Assembly (NCBI GenBank): GCA_029582165.1
Contig: CM055876.1
Location: 33,673,317-33,737,316 of the forward strand
DNA length: 64,000 nucleotides
Source: Portulaca oleracea
Taxonomy: Eukaryota > Streptophyta > Magnoliopsida > Caryophyllales > Portulacaceae
Reading direction: 5' to 3'
Part shown: in pieces, positions 1 to 12,126 of the stretch
How positions within the stretch are numbered: position 1 is the stretch's first letter
How the letters are laid out: every line of letters starts with the position of its first letter
Translations under genes and position numbers: made by a program
Notes under the pieces: generated by a model
Databases searched by the model: none
Told to the model about the DNA's origin: nothing
The model's input: only the letters and a program-made list of their open reading frames with translations

Positions 1-1380
1 AATTTGAGCATGTGTTTATATAGGGTATTGACACTTACGTATTTGACTTGATTTGTTTTGGATGCTGTAAGTGCTTTATGGCACTGTTTGGTTGGTTTTT
101 CTTTGAACAAAGCTTTGGTCTAATGGCCTTTAATGATAAAAAAAAAAATAGCTTCCTTTCACTCTTTGTATCATTCTTTTGTTTCACATACGAAGAAAAA
201 TGAAGTTTTGAGTGATTTTTATATCCCATTCTAGTTGGTGTTGTTGTATTGGTTTGAAGGTGGATTTTATTGATGAGATCGAGACTAGCTTGGGCCTCTG
301 CATGTGCGCGTCGCTGCCATCCAGCCGGCCGTAGGGGCCTTTTCTTATCTTTTTGGGCGGGTTTTGTCTGAGATTTTATTGTAGATTGTTTGACATAGCT
401 AGCCATTGCTTGACAGGTCAAAGGTTATTATTCAACCTTAATTGTGATATTCAACAGTCAAAAACGTTCCCCAATTTCCACCTTCTTTATTCTGTTGCTT
501 GATTCTTTATTTTGTTACTTGATTTTCACCCTCCTTGTCACTTCAATTTTCCTTTCAAACAACTCTTTTCCTCCTATAAATTGGAGCCTCTTGTCATTTA
601 CACACAATCCTCTCATTTCTGGGCAATCTGATTCTCATACTCCAAGTTCCAGGTCACAAGTGCATGTATCTAGCGGCTAACTGAGTTAAGCTTGGAGGAC
701 GACCGACATATTCAATTAATACCAAGGTCGAGCTGTAATTGCTTTCAACACAATGATCAATTGACGACTCAATATTCTGTCCTTCTCGGCTCTCGCAGCC
801 TTGATTTCAACCCCTTCATTTCCAACATTCTTGTGGAACTCTTAAAAGTTTATGAGTACTTTTGAATAATTTATCATGAAGTATATATTCCTACACTGGT
901 ATTGTTTGTCCCTGGAGGATAAACCATAGTAGGGAAATTGGATTTAAATAATCTGAATTTTGACGCGTGATAGTTGAATAATTTGAACTTTAAAAATATC
1001 ACTGAATAATGTAAACTCTGACCATATTGTATTACAGTGGCATACCAACATTAATTATTTATCAAATCTTCACTTTCTTTAAAATAATCTTAACTTTGAC
1101 CATATTGGAACTTAAATAAATAAAGGGAATAATTAAATATAGAGAAGATTTTTAAGAAAATGAGAATTAGGTAAATTATTAATATTGATATGATACAGTA
1201 ATTCAATATGCTATCTAAAATCATAATATTACAATTATTTATAAAATTATCAATTACAATATTAAAGATCAGAATAGTCAATAAAATAATAATTAATACA
1301 GAAGAATTGGTGACCTTTTTCTCCGATCTTGTATGTATGTCGGTTCTAAAGTCTAACTAAACCCCCGCCCTGGCCTCCAT
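1..1380. other. Left flank, no gene model supported
   Basis: AT-rich sequence upstream of RPB12. Open frames on both strands (for example minus 421-35 and plus 444-680) have no recognisable domain and low-complexity composition, so I do not call them. At 932 the sequence GGGAAATTGGA followed by an AATAATCTGAA-type stretch resembles the terminal inverted repeat of the Mutator-like elements at 18433 and 53373. No matching right end or 9-bp target duplication was found, so it may be a solitary or decayed terminus. Confidence 0.4.
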
Positions 1381-1383
1381 TGC

Positions 1384-1396
1384 TATAAAACCCTAG
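1384..1396 (+). promoter_or_regulatory. TATA-like box overlapping a telo-box, RPB12 promoter
   Basis: TATAAAA at 1384-1390 runs straight into AAACCCTAG (telo-box, AAACCCTA). A second ACCCTAA lies near 1471-1477. Telo-boxes are common near the start of plant genes for translation and basal transcription, which suits RPB12. The position is about 130 bp before the ATG. The assignment rests on motif and position only. Confidence 0.5.
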
Positions 1397-1522
1397 CCTT
1401 GGACACCTTTTCTCCTCTAGTTCTGAATTTTCTGTACCCCGCCAATTACTTTCCAAAAGTCTTTCTCCGAACCCTAAATTGAGTTCTCCTATTGATTAGG
1501 GTTCCTGATTTCTATTTCCGCC

Positions 1523-3285
1523 ATGGATCCTCAACCCGAACCTGTTAGCTACATCTGCGGAGGTGAATTCTCTGGGCAACTAATCATCTTTCCTCAACTT
1601 TCTGAAAAATTTCTCTGCTGTTTAATCTTTCTGTATTTGTAGATTGCGGACAAGAGAACACTTTGAAGCCCGGTGACGTTATTCAGTGCCGTGAGTGTGG
1701 ATATCGCATTCTCTACAAAAAGCGCACTCGTAGAAGTATCTCTCTCTGTCTCTCGATTCTGTTCTTATTCTGCCTTCTATGATTGTCGTTTCATTCTTGT
1801 TTGATATTAAAGATTGCTTTGATGCGTATTCGGAAACTAGTTTTATTAGGAATTCCTCAAAAAATGTCGCACTTGGCTCAAATTCATCGTTCTTTTATGG
1901 AATTATGGGGTAAGGTTGATTGTATTTGTTGGTATCGACATCTCTGTGGTGTTCAGATTTAATTTGGTGGCTTGGTATGCGTTTCTGCCACTTAGGGTTT
2001 TGCAATCACAATATTTGGTTTGATCTGTTTGCCTATTGCATATTGATGGGATTTTGTTTTTCAAGGATTGTGTATTTGCCTTGTTAAGTTAGTTGCATTC
2101 TTAATTAAGAGAAAGGGTTGTGAATTGTAATCATTGATCATGGGAAATGCTGGGAGGTTAATGATGGTCTGTAAAGGTAGGGTTGGTAAGGTAAGTAGAG
2201 ATACTTAAGGTAAGTAGAAGGTAACCTAAGAATAGGTAAGATAGCTAAAATAGGTAATCTAATGTAGCTAAAAATAGGTAAGGTAAGTAAATGTAGATAA
2301 GCTAAGTAAACTTTTACTTACAAACCCAAATAATAGGGGACTCTGATCTATGAATGCTTACTTGTGGAGCTTCTCTTGGTTTGTAGCGACTCTGACTCTA
2401 GAAATGTTTTAATAGGGTGCTGTCAAACTTACTTTAACATGCTCATTCATGTGGGCTAGTAGTGTGAGCAAGGAATGAAAGAGAAATTGAAGTTCATTTA
2501 CATCCAGGCTCAGTTTGGAATGGGAATATGGGGTAGGTGAGAAAATAATTTCTAAGGGATTTTCGGGTTCCATCATGCATTACCTGCCCTTATTTTCTTT
2601 GGTATATCTCCTTGATGTTCTTTAGAGTCCAATTAATATCCGATCATTAGATTCCAGTTAGACCTGAGAGAATTTGACCCGATCCGAAAATCAACCTGAA
2701 CCCGCCCGAAAGGTTAGGGCTTTGAACACGGGCTCCAAACTGAAAAGGAACCCGAACCCGATCCGTACTGAACCTGACCTGCACGCCCGAATTGACAGAA
2801 GTTTGGTGAATTACTTCCTATCAGAAAAAGGTTTGTTGAGTTACTGACTTTTCCTTTGATTAATCAGCCTGTTTTCTTTTTTTCTTTTTTCCTTTGAATT
2901 AATCAGCCTGTTTTCTATCAGAAAGTTGAATAATTGAGCATTGAAAATATACGAATAATGGGTGAATCTGGATTGAGTTGGGCAAAGTGGGTAATATCCT
3001 GCCTAAATAACGGGGATTTGTGTATTATATCAAAGCCTGCATGGGATCTTGTTGCTGTTCCTATCCGATTTTCAATGTTGTACTGCGTTTCTTTAATTGG
3101 GTGTGTTTTTCATTTCAAAAACTAATACATTCCGCTAGTACCTGGACTATAGCCCATTGTATCATATGCGCTGATCTTCATATATTTCGAATACTACTGC
3201 AAATGGGATCAAAGTTTTCATTCTATCTTGCATCTAACTATTGGCTGGAATTTCCGGTGCAGTTGTCCAGTATGAAGCGCGCTGA
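1523..3285 (+). CDS. NRPB12: DNA-directed RNA polymerases subunit RPABC4/RPB12-like (zinc-ribbon), 51 aa
   Basis: Small shared subunit of nuclear RNA polymerases, which helps assemble the core around the RPB3/RPB10/RPB11 platform. Exons 1523-1562, 1643-1735 and 3263-3285 join in frame to 51 residues, the usual plant length. Visible zinc ribbon: CGDC near residues 13-16 and CREC near 30-33, followed by [12 protein letters not shown] and the terminus IVQYEAR. All splice sites are GT-AG and phases match (1, 1). The last coding exon is only 23 nt and sits behind a 1.5 kb intron, so automatic annotation could miss it. The open frames inside intron 2 (2934-3322) are shadows. The ATG at 1523 is the only start giving the conserved [11 protein letters not shown]-terminus. 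The gene is convergent with the kinase at 5147-8689. Confidence 0.95.
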
Positions 3286-5146
3286 TCGAGTCCTAGGTTT
3301 GAAGATGTGGGGGAACCACTAACCAGTCAAGTCTACATTTGTGACATTGGTTCTTAGCTTCAAGTCTATAACTGTTAACTGATAGCAGATCTTCTGACTT
3401 CTGTGATTGTGAAACTTACTGTGATTTTGAGATCATATATTGTCTCTATCTTATGATTAACCAATCTGTAGCTCCAGATGTAACCTGGAGTGTTTGAAAC
3501 AATCAAACAACGGGAAAAGCTTGATTCTTGAAACTTGTGATATTAACCTCTCAGCAAATCTTTTCAATGTTATCTGCCAATGAGACAGGTGCAGATATTC
3601 AGGTATTCGTCAGTTCCTGGGCTTATTGTTTGTAAGGGTAAATTATACATAATATTTTTCTATATATTCCCACTCAGTAGTCAATTGTAAATTTTCTACC
3701 TAAACTTGTGGAAATCTACTGAACTTTAAAATATTCATTGAAAGAACAGGGCCAAAATACCGTAGTGTAAGAAGAGTACATGCTTATGTATGTAACTATG
3801 GATCATGTTTTGTGTTGCAACCCATGGATCGGAAAAGTAGGGGTTACATGCTTTTAGGGATCCAAACATTAGGCATGGCAAATGTTTGGGTTTGGATTTG
3901 GGTTTTATTCGGTTGGTCACATTAGGAATTCGTTTGAAAGCCCCATAAAACTCTAATTCAATTTTAATTTAGACAAAATAGCCAAATCTGAACCGATTGA
4001 TAGAACTGAATGATTGTTTGGAGTGCATGGGATTGGATATTTTAATTTGAGCAGCTAAAGTGTTTCTCGTAATTGGTTTCTACCAAGATTGAATTGTTTT
4101 GGGCGTTTCATTTCAACTAACGTGTCTCATTTAAAGAGTGATTGAGTTAAATCTTATTTCAGTTTTGTTTTCCATTCCACTTAACTTTTATTCTTATTCT
4201 AATTATATTGACCAAACTTGAATTTCATCAAAAAGAGTAGTCGATGACTTGAATTTTAATTCGAAATATGGACAAAACGCCATGCCATGTCCGAAATTCG
4301 ATTTTTTAAGGTTGGTCAAATTTGGTTGGATGGATTTGTCAAATTTCTGCTAGTGCTGCCAAAACTAAGGTTTCATGTGATTTCGTTTATTATTGAGCAA
4401 TAGCTCAAAGTTGATCATATTTCTGGAAGTCGTGAAGACATTTTTCAGTTCTCATTCAACTCTGATGAAAACCTCGTTACAATGCAACATCAATTGGCCA
4501 CATTTTGAATCGGAAACTAATAATAAAGCAGTTTGTAATAAAGTGCTACTTTTCTTTATGCTTATGGCTATTCCTGATTGCTATTAGTATTTGCCATTCA
4601 TCCTCCTAGTAACTACTAAATAAGTTTTACCATATACTACCTCTGTAACAGTAAAAGAAAAATACTCGATAATCGCAATATTCAAAGCCAAATGTAGAGG
4701 TCGTATTATTGAGTTCCAAACTCTAAACTCCTAAAAGTTGTCCAAAAATACTACGTCTAACGTAAATCTTGCATATTCAGTTCCAGAAAGATCTAAATAT
4801 ACACAAGCTTATTTCTACAAGCATTTTTGTAGCCTAACCATATAACTTCCACCAAGGCCTTCAGAATAAATCAATAAAGAGTTACAAAGATGGATACCCA
4901 ACAACACTGTTGCTCATAAATTAAATATAAAAACTCTCTCTTTTTCTCTATGTACAAAGCACACACCATGAGCAATTGAGCTTCATATTCATAGCTATCT
5001 TTGGTCACAACTCACTCACTCATCATTCTGACTTCTGAGCAACATCATCACAAACTGATCTTACTTGTTATGTGCACTTGTTTTCAAAATCAGGTATGTG
5101 GAATTAATTCCCATGAAAATCAGTATGCACAGGGGTGGAAAAAAAC
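3286..5146. other. Convergent intergenic region, 3' UTRs
   Basis: Holds the 3' UTR of RPB12 (about 3286-3600) and, from the other side, that of the kinase (about 4900-5146). No coding signal was found; the 61- and 64-codon frames here are unlike any family I know. The middle (3650-4600) is AT-rich filler. Confidence 0.5.
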
Positions 5147-8100
5147 TCACAGACTCTGCTCATAGACCGGAGTGAAATTGAATGTGGTGGTAACACCGGT
5201 CGATTCCCCAGAGAAAAAGGCCGAGTTCTTGACACTATCAGTACTGGAGAATGTGCTGGGACCAGAAGTCGGGGTTTTCGCATTTCGCTGCGGGTCCCGG
5301 TCCTGGACTTTAAGATCGGAAAGATCTGAGATCAGCCCTGGAGCCGTTATCTCCATTCCGTTGATGTCGATTTCAGCTGTCAGCATTTTAACTACAGTTG
5401 ACATGATGGGCCGGAGTTTGGGGGAATCTTGAGTGCAGAGAAGACCTATCTTTAGGAACCTGCAAGCTTCATCTGCGTCACATTTCCGATCTAATGCTTC
5501 GTCCATGAGTGCCGCTAGTTCTCCTCGCTGATGGTGTTCCCATATCTGACCAAAAAAGGCGAAAAAAGAATGTCTTAGTCAAAACTCAAAACTGTATCGG
5601 AAGGAATGCAAAATACAGTGCGTGTGCAAAAGCTTGGGTTAGGATCAAATTTGGCTCCCCTAAATCGGTTGGCATACGGGAAATTGGCCATGTTAAAACC
5701 CGGTTTTTGGGGTCGGACTAGGTCGAACAATTCAGACAGATGGATCTAGATTTGGGTTAGTATTGGGTTCGGGCTATAGAAGAAAAAGAAATAATACATC
5801 CAAATTTTCGGCGAATGCCAAAATTTGGATTTTCTGTGGAGTCATCTCAACCAAAAGGTAAAGCTGAATGGTTGAAGGTCCAATGATGGTGTTATATTCT
5901 AACACGCCCCCTCACGCGCTCGAGTGACCTCTTAAGATGATACTAGAAGACCCAATAATGATTTTATACTCTTAACATTTTCTTTCATGGACCGTAATCC
6001 ATCATGATTTGTGCAATTAGAATGGTCAATTTTGGCATCTAGTCCATCTAAGTTGCAAATAACCGGTGATAGGGTTCCTTAACATTGTGAATTGTTGATA
6101 AAGCTTCAACGTTATCTCCCAAAATGAAGATTGTCAAAGAAATTTCATTTAAAACCAGTTCTTTAATTTACCAACTATCCATCAAGCAAAAGCAACTGCA
6201 GATTGGTCATTAGGAGATTCATAATCATACCCGCTCAAGAAGAAATCTTTCTCCAATGGGCAGTCTTCTGTTTGTGTTATTTCTACCAGTGACTATTTCC
6301 ACAAGAAGAACACCAAAACTATACACGTCTGCCCTTCGTGTCAACTGCCCTCTAACTGCATATTCCGGAGCCAGATAACCTCTGAAGATAGAACAAAAAG
6401 CTCGGTAAGACTCAACTCAAAAACTGGATAAAATGATGTAATTATATTAAGCTAAATGATAACACTAATACTTGAATTTAATATGACAGTTGACTCAATA
6501 AAGAATTACGCCAAGTGATGCAACGCAACCGAAGTGTACTTTTTAAATAAGCAGACTCTCAAGTTGCTAAGTGGTAAGACACAAAGGTTGTTGGAGATTC
6601 CAACTCGCTCTTATTTTAGCAATTAAAGAGTACATACACTTGTGTGTTTTACAGTACTTTCATATGTTAATAAATATAAACGTACGTCTCAAGTTGCCAA
6701 CAAGTTCACACATACAGCCTGTTGAAGTGTGGACCGCCTGACAAATGACAGTGAGGAAAGCTAACAAGAGGCACAAAGCACAATCTAATAAGCCCGAAGA
6801 ATCATTAATCATGGATAAGCACTAAATCCCTAAGTGACAAATTCCATGTCACAATCACTTAGCAAATACTCCCTCCGTTTTTCTCTTATCCAACTTTGTA
6901 ACTAACTTAGCAACTATAAAGGGTCAACTGTCCCGGGGGTCTAGCCCATGGTTTTCATACCACGTACATAAACAAAAAGATCGTATAATTCCAAAGATTC
7001 CTAAGATTATTAGAATTCAAAAATAAGGAACCATAAACATGAATGATCCATCCATTTCGATGATTCAAAGGTCTTCTAGTCCAAACATGGGAGTATGGGA
7101 CTATAATCTATATCAGTATGAATGAAACCGCTGAATTGAAGTGTAGAATTAGATTTGTACTTACAGAGTTCCTGCGACCCGTGTACTAACATGAGTGACA
7201 TTGGCAGGCATGAGCTTAGCAAGGCCAAAATCCGCTATTTTGGGTGTGAGGTCTTTGTCTAGCAGGATGTTGCTTGCCTTTATGTCTCGATGCACTATAT
7301 GCGGACGTACTTCTTCATGAAGGAAAGCAAGCCCTTGTGCTATCCCGATGCAAATTCTTGAACGCGTTTGCCAATTAAAGTCAATCTTGCACTTCCCGCT
7401 GCCTAAAGTTACGTCAGGGTCAAAATTAGAGTTTCGCAACATGCAAATAAAAAGGAGAATTGCATTGATCGAGGTTCTTGGTACTAGAGCATGTGGAGTT
7501 AAAAACCCATGTGCACTATATAAACAATTTGAAGAATGTGTTTGCCAATTTTGCATGAGGTTATGACCCAGAAAAAGAAAAGAGAGATTCAAAAAGGTTC
7601 AACCTAAGTTGCCCACATCCATAAGTTGGAAACCTGGAGACTATATGATACTATACTTGGAGACGATATTCAGACCGGATAATAAACAAAAAGGGATATT
7701 TAACAAGTAGCATAGGTAGCCCTAAAAAGACACAGTTTATTACATGCTCTTGGAGTTTATGCTCCAAATGATGCGATTCTTCACTTGCAGATATCAAGTT
7801 GTTCACTCTTAATAGTGTGATTGTTCACTTGCAAATATGATCGAGGATAAACTCCAGATGCATGTAATAAATGAGTGCAATCAACCGAAGCAAGTGAAGT
7901 TACCTAGTAAAGTTTGTGCGAGGCTGTTGTTCTCCATATAGTTGTACACAAGTATCCGATGTGACCCTTCAACACAACAGCCGAGCAACTTAACCAGATT
8001 CTCATGTTGTATATCTGAGATCGCCTTTATCTCGGTCAAGAACTCTTTGACTCCTTGCTGTGATTCAGCAGATAGAACTTTTATGGCTAGAGTGTTCCCA

Positions 8101-8689
8101 TGTTTGAGCTTTCCCTGAGCACATTAAGTATCATTTGTTAATGGGAAAGGGCAATTCTAGTTGAACTTCAGAAATGTGTCAGCAAACACTAATTCTAGGG
8201 TTAGACCATCTCACGTGAAACTATCGTGAGAGGGACTCCTCTCAAGGTGATTTTTTAGCATTTTACTATGACCGATACGTCATGTTAGACTGACTTCTTA
8301 ATACGGGTGTGACTAATACTTTATTAAGTCACCATAAAATTGTACGTCTCACAATAAATTCATAGTAAATACTCTTAGCTAGTGAAGAGCTATCACAAGA
8401 ATTGGTACCTTGTACACAGGCCCAAAACCACCTTCTCCAATTTTGTTGCTTGGGCAGAAATCCTCAGTACAAGCTTTTAGCTCTCTGTATGAATACAGTT
8501 TAACATTCTGAACAGCTGTAAACTCTGCCATTAGAGGACAACAAAGCGAGAGATGGTTCAGTAATCACAACAAAATAGAAGTCACGAAATTGCATGCTTT
8601 GACTATTTTGAAAGTTTACCTTCATCAACGAAAGACGTTGTAACAGCTGATTCTGCTTTTTCACCGCATAAGAAACGGAAACAATGCAT
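5147..8689 (-). CDS. CRPK1-like receptor-like cytoplasmic Ser/Thr kinase, 394 aa
   Basis: Six exons on the minus strand: 8689-8620, 8524-8409, 8114-7904, 7402-7165, 6381-6231 and 5545-5147. The spliced 394-residue protein resembles Arabidopsis COLD-RESPONSIVE PROTEIN KINASE 1 (At1g16670, about 390 aa), a plasma-membrane kinase in cold signalling. Motifs: glycine loop [11 protein letters not shown] (52-62), catalytic lysine in AIK (K74), helix-C glutamate E90, HRDIKASN with D172, DFG at 190-192, APE at 216-218, and an RD-type catalytic loop. The C-terminal lobe has [12 protein letters not shown], and the serine/threonine-rich tail (about 80 residues) ends YEQSL. No transmembrane segment or ectodomain, so it is cytoplasmic. 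The N-terminus [11 protein letters not shown] carries Cys3 and Cys8, candidate acylation sites; there is no Gly2. An internal ATG just upstream of exon 2 lies in the intron and is not the start. The orthology is inferred from remembered family sequence. Confidence 0.9.
7736..7871. repeat. Short inverted-repeat element (MITE-like) in kinase intron 3
   Basis: Begins TTTATTACATGC and ends GCATGTAATAAA, with a second inner pair (TTGGAGTTTATG / ATAAACTCCAGA), so about 25 bp at each end are inverted repeats. A related copy with the same termini lies at 51154-51287. The interior of both contains TTGTTCACTTGCA-like blocks. I could not define a target-site duplication. Confidence 0.6.
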
Positions 8690-9599
8690 AACTTTTGACA
8701 ATCACTGGCCCAATTTCTTTGTTTGGTATAATGTAGAAGTTCAAATGAAACAGAAGGAAAACCTGCAAGACATAGTTTGCACAAACATTCTCATCACCAA
8801 GTCTAGCAACAGAAAAAACTGAAAGTTCTGAGAATTACAGACAACTAGAAAACCAACAACAGCAACAACATATGGTATGAATTATAAAGTAATCACCCAC
8901 CCACCTAATAAAGCATCTCAATTGAAAAAAAAAAAAAACACACCAAAGGAAACTCAATCTCCTGAACAAATTCACAGTCAAAAACAGGATATCACCTCCA
9001 GCAAAGAACAATAAACAGATGGCTTCAGTAGGAGATAGATTATGCAAACACCCTTTTAATTCTAGGGTTTAAGATTGAAGATTCCAATAGTGATAAAGAA
9101 AAACTAAAATTGACCATTGCTAGAATATGAACCAGTGAACCCAACTATATTTCTATCATACATTATATCATACACTGTGGTTGCTGGGAAGATTTTGGCA
9201 ACTCTACCAAATCCAACCAGAAAGTCAAAAACCATCCCACCAAATGCAGAAACCCACCATAATTGAGCTCAAGATTTCCACAAAACCATCATTAATTGTT
9301 GATTAACACAATCAATCTCCCTAAAAACCCAACAAACAGTGTATCATATCCAAATTGTGCTCAAAATGAAGAACAACAACAGCAAAATTGATAACCCAGC
9401 TGCGAAATTCTTAGATGTTACAGAAAAAGTTGACTAATTGTTGAATCTAACGAGTGAAATACACAAAAAGAAAGATACCCAGATGAGAATTTACCTTCTA
9501 AAACCCTCTCCAGAAATCCACAAAAAAGAAAGATACCCAGATTATGAGTTTATGATATTGGCCTTGTTGTAGAGAGAGAGAGGGAGAGAGAGAGAGAAG
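8690..9599 (-). promoter_or_regulatory. Kinase 5' leader with probable 5'-UTR intron and a GA tract
   Basis: Between the start codon (8689) and about 9600 I see no coding exon. A plausible 5'-UTR exon lies near 9490-9600, and the rest would be a leader intron; the exact sites are inference. At 9571-9599 there is an almost pure GA run, typical of plant 5' leaders and a possible target of GAGA-binding BPC proteins. Confidence 0.4.
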
Positions 9600-12126
9600 G
9601 CAGAGAAAGTAAGAGGAGGAAAAATGGTAATAGTTGAGTTATATGACAAACAAAAGGAAGGTAGTAGGAAATGAGGTAATTAAGCATGAGGTTTTGTAAG
9701 AATTTCTTTAATTTGCGTTCACTAATCAAAACTCTAGTTTAATTGTAGTATGGGACTTTTGTCAAGTCAACTGATGAATGCTATGACTCACTGACTGGTA
9801 TTTTTTTTTTCTTATAGTAAGGAAGGAAAAGGGACTAATCAATGACACTTGTTCACACTTTACAGCATGAAAACGTGCAAACCACCCAAAAATAATTGCA
9901 CTCATACTTTGAGGAATTTCTATAAATATTGATTGGGTATAGTTATGTCATGGCATAATGATAAGGGAGAGTGATAAATAAACTAAATCTAATCTTAAAA
10001 AAATCTTTGGTCCTGTTCTATATCTTACTTATCTGACCTTATTTTAATTCCTAAAAAATTCTTAAATCACAACTTTATTCTTTACTTTAACTTACTGAAC
10101 TTTATCTTATCTAACATAACTTGATCCTATCTACATAAATAACAGGGCCTTTATGACATTTAAATCTGAGTTATAAGTAAATCTGATTTGATTTGAGGTT
10201 AAAACATCCAATTTAAAAAAAAAAAAAACAATGTTCCAATTTTGATTAAAAGTATATAACTTTGAATGTAACTCCAATGAATTTCAAGGTGCTAGTTTTG
10301 ATCCTACTAAGTTCGATTAAATCTACTTAGACTTAGAGTATAAAAATGGAAAAATTAAAACAAATTCTTGACAAATATAAAAGGTAAAAGATCACTAAAT
10401 TTGAAACCCTATGTCTTAGCCCTTTGAAAATCTGGAGTCCGATGTGTTGTTAACTAAACTTCTGTGTTATTGATTTTTAGTGTTTTTTTTTTTGTAAGAC
10501 ATTTATTGTACCAATATTTTATATCCTATATTATGGCTTTCATGAATAATTTGGACAATACTTCAAACTAAAATCTTTACAAGAAATACCATGTTGTTAA
10601 ATTATTTCAACAAACCTAAACAATAACTAAATAATTATAACAACATCCATATTCTTTGGTCAAGTAAGTAAGTTTTACTTATGTTACCTATTTTTACTTA
10701 CGTATATTAGCTAAAATATGTAAATTAATGTGATCTAGCTTACTCATACTATATTTAAACATTTAATATATTATGAGTATTGTGACTTATGTAACTTACT
10801 TATTAACACTTATACAACCTTACTTATTTTTATTACTTTACTTAGATCCCATATTTTTCTTATACCCTTTTAAGCTTTAACTATACTTCACAAAAGAGCA
10901 TAATTAAAAATATTATGAGTATCCAATCAATTCATATTGGTTGACCGTGCACTACTTTTTCACTTTTCATTTTTTATTGAATTATTGTAGAAAATTGGTT
11001 GCTATAGTAAACTATTTTTTTATCTTTTTAGATAATTGTTATTTTAAAAAGTTTCAGACGGGCCAACAAAATGATAAATTGATAGCAACAAATTATATTT
11101 TTGATAAAATAATTTTAACTTTGGCCAAATAATTTAATTAAAGTTATGATGTCGAATGAAACCAAAAACTTACTATTTATATTATTGATGCAATTATCAC
11201 TTTTCAGCCCGGTCAGAATGGTTGGCTTTCGACCACTGGTCATTATTTTTACAATTTTTTTTACCGTACTTTACATATATAGTATTTTTTTTTGTTTGAA
11301 CATACAATAATCTCTCTTTATTTTGTGGAAGTTGTTTCTCTATCCGATGATGAGAGTTATATGATGTGATTAAGTTTAGTTTGTTTTAATTAGGGATAAG
11401 TTGCGTGTCTAAAATGTGTATCTGTAATGAGTTTCGACGCTTTGATTGTCAATTTTTATATCAGAAGATGATCTTTCTCGAACAAATTACACAAAATCAG
11501 TAGATCTCTTTTGGAAAATATAAGTATCGAGATATGTAGGACACTTCTCTTATAAATTTTGGTTGCATTTTGAACAACGTATGAATAAGTAATTTCTTAT
11601 AGATTTTGGTTGCATTTTGATATTAGAATTTGTATTGTTCGAGTCGAATTCCTGTTGTAGATGCCACTATGGTCGTCTAATTAATGAAATTTATCTTTTT
11701 TATAAATAATAATTTAATTAAAAATAAAAAATCATCTAGTTTTAAAATTAGCATAATAAGGCATTGTAATAAATATTTTTTAACATAGAATTAATAAAAT
11801 ACTAACAAATATTATGAACTTAAATTAGTTACTTTTAAAATTTTATAAAAATATAAATAAGTAGCTACCCATACAAAGACAAATTTTATCAAGTAACTAT
11901 CGATACAAAGTTCAATTTGACAAATAATTAGCAACCGAGGGAGTAGTAGTGGTCCTAGCGGATAATGCCCAACCATCGGGTGAAACTCAAAAAAAAAAAT
12001 ACAAAAAAAAACAAGAAAAAAAACAATAACAATCAGAGGAAAGAAACAGGAAAAATTAGTAACTTCATTCACTGAAGTCGAACTTTGGTTCTGATTGAGG
12101 AAGAAGAGAGTGAAAATCCGGAAATT
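9600..12126. other. Intergenic region between divergent kinase and oxidoreductase genes
   Basis: Very AT-rich, with no coding frame of note. It holds one Tourist-like MITE (10009-10149) and, near 11936, a GAGGGAGTA end resembling a lone Stowaway terminus. The stretch 10640-10850 is rich in TTACTTA-type words, similar in reverse to GGTAAG-type words at 2180-2310 in RPB12 intron 2. Confidence 0.5.
10009..10149. mobile_element. Tourist-like MITE, 141 bp
   Basis: Starts GGTCCTGTTCTATATC and ends AATAACAGGGCC. The termini belong to the same GGCCCTGTTCTTTTA family as the elements at 25090 and 25789. The flanks are TTT on both sides rather than the usual TTA/TAA, so the exact ends are less certain. 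Confidence 0.55.

Noticed and set aside
35..680. Open frames of 128 (minus) and 78 (plus) codons at the left edge
   Set aside because: No domain, biased composition (Lys/Gln or Ser/Leu runs), and no splice or start context.
932..1120. Complete third Mutator-like element beginning at 932
   Set aside because: The left terminus is similar, but no right terminus or repeated 9-mer was found.
2934..3322. Frames of 63 and 100 codons
   Set aside because: They lie in RPB12 intron 2 and across its 23-nt exon in the wrong frame.
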